Of a stretch of 7,513 bases of DNA, positions 6,545 to 7,513 are shown piece after piece. The notes beneath the pieces were generated by a model. That model was not told the DNA's origin. It saw only the letters and a program-made list of their open reading frames with translations, and made no database searches. The stretch spans positions 1-7,513 of the forward strand of contig CAAGQE010000264.1 of the NCBI GenBank assembly GCA_900772035.1, in the 5' to 3' direction. The DNA comes from Candidatus Gastranaerophilales bacterium (lineage in GTDB: Bacteria; Cyanobacteriota; Vampirovibrionia; Gastranaerophilales; Gastranaerophilaceae). The stretch's first letter is position 1, and each line of letters opens with the position of its first letter. The translations under genes were made by a program, and so were the position numbers.

Positions 6545-7261
6545 TTATTTTTTTCTCGGCATTCCCTCGGGGATTAATCTGTATCCGCCGCCGTATATTG
6601 TTTCAATATACTGTTTGTCGCCCGAGATTTTATCGAGTTTTGTTCTGATATGTCTTATGTGGACGCGGATTGTTTCGACATCGTCATCGGGATTGTACCC
6701 CCAAATGTCCGTCAGAATTTTAGAACCCGATACCATGTTTCCGTAATTTTGCATTAACAAATTGATAATATCGAACTCGATAGGGGTGACTTTTGCAATT
6801 TTGTCTTTGATTTTTACCGAGTATGTTTCGGGGAGCAAGGTTATGTCTCCTGCCTGCAAAACTTCTTTTGTTGCTGCGGATTCGGGGATTTTGTCGGTAC
6901 GTTTTAACAATGCTCGCACTCTGACTTTCAATTCCTCTATTTCAAAAGGTTTGACGAGATAATCGTCGACCCCGATATCAAAGCCTTTTACTTTGTTATC
7001 AAGCATTCCGAGTGCGGTGAGCATAATTATCGGAGTGTCTTTGATTTCGGGATTTTCGCGGATACGTTTTGCAACCGTGTAACCGTCGACATCAGGCATC
7101 ATTACGTCCAAAATAATTAAATCAGGCTGCTCTTGTTTTGCAGCTGCAAAACCGCTGATTCCGTCTCTTGCGGAAATCACGTTGTATCCTGCAAGTTCCA
7201 AATTTATCTTGACCAGTTCGTTTACTGCTTCATCGTCATCTATTACCAAAATTTTATTCAT
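6545..7261 (-). CDS. OmpR/PhoB-family response regulator, RpaA-like
   Basis: A two-component transcription factor: a phosphorylated receiver controls a winged-helix DNA-binding domain. The receiver (1-120) has the acidic pocket D8-D10, phospho-acceptor D52 in LDVMMP, T82 in MLTA and K104 in VKPF, so it should be functional. The effector domain (about 137-231) shows VTPIEFDIINLL, the recognition region WGYNPDDDVETIRVHIRHIR (187-206) and the wing YIETIYGGGYRLI (218-230). Length is 238. Compared from memory, the linker RTDKIP, the DDDVETIRVHIRH core and KVKGFDIGVDDYLVKPFEIEEL match cyanobacterial RpaA, which takes signals from the kinase SasA, better than PhoB or Firmicute WalR types. No histidine kinase is in view. 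AGGAG (7271-7275, minus strand) lies 9 bases before the ATG. It has its own promoter and may also be read from the upstream glycosyltransferase gene. Confidence 0.93.
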   Translation of the reverse strand: MNKILVIDDDEAVNELVKINLELAGYNVISARDGISGFAAAKQEQPDLIILDVMMPDVDGYTVAKRIRENPEIKDTPIIMLTALGMLDNKVKGFDIGVDDYLVKPFEIEELKVRVRALLKRTDKIPESAATKEVLQAGDITLLPETYSVKIKDKIAKVTPIEFDIINLLMQNYGNMVSGSKILTDIWGYNPDDDVETIRVHIRHIRTKLDKISGDKQYIETIYGGGYRLIPEGMPRKK

Positions 7262-7287
7262 AAGAAATAACTCCTATTATTAAAATC

Positions 7288-7315
7288 ATTATAATTTTAA
7301 TACTATTTATCGCAA
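7288..7315 (-). promoter_or_regulatory. Sigma-70-type promoter of the response regulator gene
   Basis: On the minus strand, TTGCGA (7310-7315) lies 16 bases before a perfect TATAAT (7288-7293). Transcription would start near 7281, leaving a leader of about 20 bases that contains the AGGAG ribosome site. The -35 box is inside the last codons of the glycosyltransferase gene. A near-perfect 19-base palindrome (7281-7299) covers the -10 box. Confidence 0.65.
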
Positions 7316-7512
7316 AATTCTAAAATTTTCTTAACTCTAATCAAAACGGAATGGTTATTAACCGCTGCTCTTCTGGCATTGTCACCGATTGCAGAGGCAA
7401 TGTTCGGGTTTTTAAGGTAAAATTTGACCTTGTCAATTAATTCAAAAGGCTTTTCGTACGTTTCAAGTTCATGCCCGATATCGAATAAGCGTTTGATTTC
7501 GGGATTTGACTC
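7303..7512 (-). CDS. Probable CgeB/YkvP-type glycosyltransferase, C-terminal 69 residues only
   Basis: An open frame enters from the right edge on the minus strand and ends with TAG at 7303-7305. The visible tail contains IKRLFDIGHELETYEKPFEL, then IDKVKFYLKNPNIASAIGDN, then ARRAAVNNHSVLIRVKKILEF. This pattern (loss of a retaining motif, 'Y..P.EL..K..YYL.NP', 'A..G...R....H....R...IL') is how the C-terminal end of GT-B glycosyltransferases of the Glyco_trans_1_2/CgeB kind usually looks: a substrate-side loop followed by the closing helices. The nucleotide-sugar site and N-terminal domain are outside the window, so neither donor nor product can be named. Its stop is 41 bases from the regulator start. 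Coding status is supported by sustained homology-like pattern rather than length; another GT family is possible. Confidence 0.68.
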   Translation of the reverse strand, partial: ESNPEIKRLFDIGHELETYEKPFELIDKVKFYLKNPNIASAIGDNARRAAVNNHSVLIRVKKILEFCDK

Positions 7513-7513
7513 A

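Noticed and set aside
6486..6746. 86-codon plus-strand frame starting in the gap after the regulator gene
   Set aside because: Most of it is antisense to the winged-helix domain of the regulator and it lacks a good ribosome site.
1..7513. CRISPR array, insertion sequence or prophage genes
   Set aside because: No regularly spaced direct repeats, transposase or phage motifs were seen; gene order is that of a normal chromosome.

Overview
The window is a low-GC bacterial chromosome segment densely packed with ordinary housekeeping genes on both strands, plus one corner that looks like cell-surface or regulatory genes. The best clue to the host is the response regulator at 6545-7261. By my recollection of the family it resembles the cyanobacterial circadian-output regulator RpaA closely: the linker 'RTDKIP', the 'WGYNPDDDVETIRVHIRH' recognition region and the 'YGGGYRL' wing. 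With no photosynthesis gene in view, low GC and an almost exclusive use of TAA stops, this suggests a non-photosynthetic relative of Cyanobacteria (Vampirovibrionia/Melainabacteria, for example gut Gastranaerophilales). That placement is an inference, not a search result.

Layout. From 2 to 1240 (+) lies the 3' three quarters of cimA, citramalate synthase of isoleucine synthesis. Nine bases later comes mntP (1250-1822, +), a manganese efflux pump that starts at GTG. A 263-base gap (1823-2085) holds several hairpins and a pair of related palindromic elements. It separates mntP from the convergent rph (RNase PH, 2086-2796, -). A compact 84-base divergent promoter region then leads to metG (2881-4446, +), and prfB (4447-5547, +) follows with no gap at all. 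A strong bidirectional terminator (about 5564-5597) ends prfB and also the oncoming gene, a membrane-anchored FkbM-type methyltransferase-fold protein (5612-6436, -). Upstream of that, on the same strand, are the RpaA-like regulator (6545-7261, -) and the last 69 codons of a probable CgeB/YkvP-type glycosyltransferase (7303-7512, -) running off the right edge.

How the genes fit together. metG-prfB is a small translation operon: methionine charging and UGA/UAA termination. rph trims tRNA 3' ends and is transcribed divergently from metG. cimA-mntP looks like one transcript, although the two functions have no obvious link. The minus-strand trio glycosyltransferase - regulator - FkbM protein could be read together, but the regulator has its own good promoter, whose -35 box lies inside the end of the glycosyltransferase gene.

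I do not see a clearly new system. The points most worth a second look are the FkbM-like protein with a degenerate SAM-binding motif and an apparently extracytoplasmic catalytic domain, the RpaA-like regulator in a seemingly non-photosynthetic setting, the palindromic repeat pair between mntP and rph, and a prfB without the usual frameshift control.
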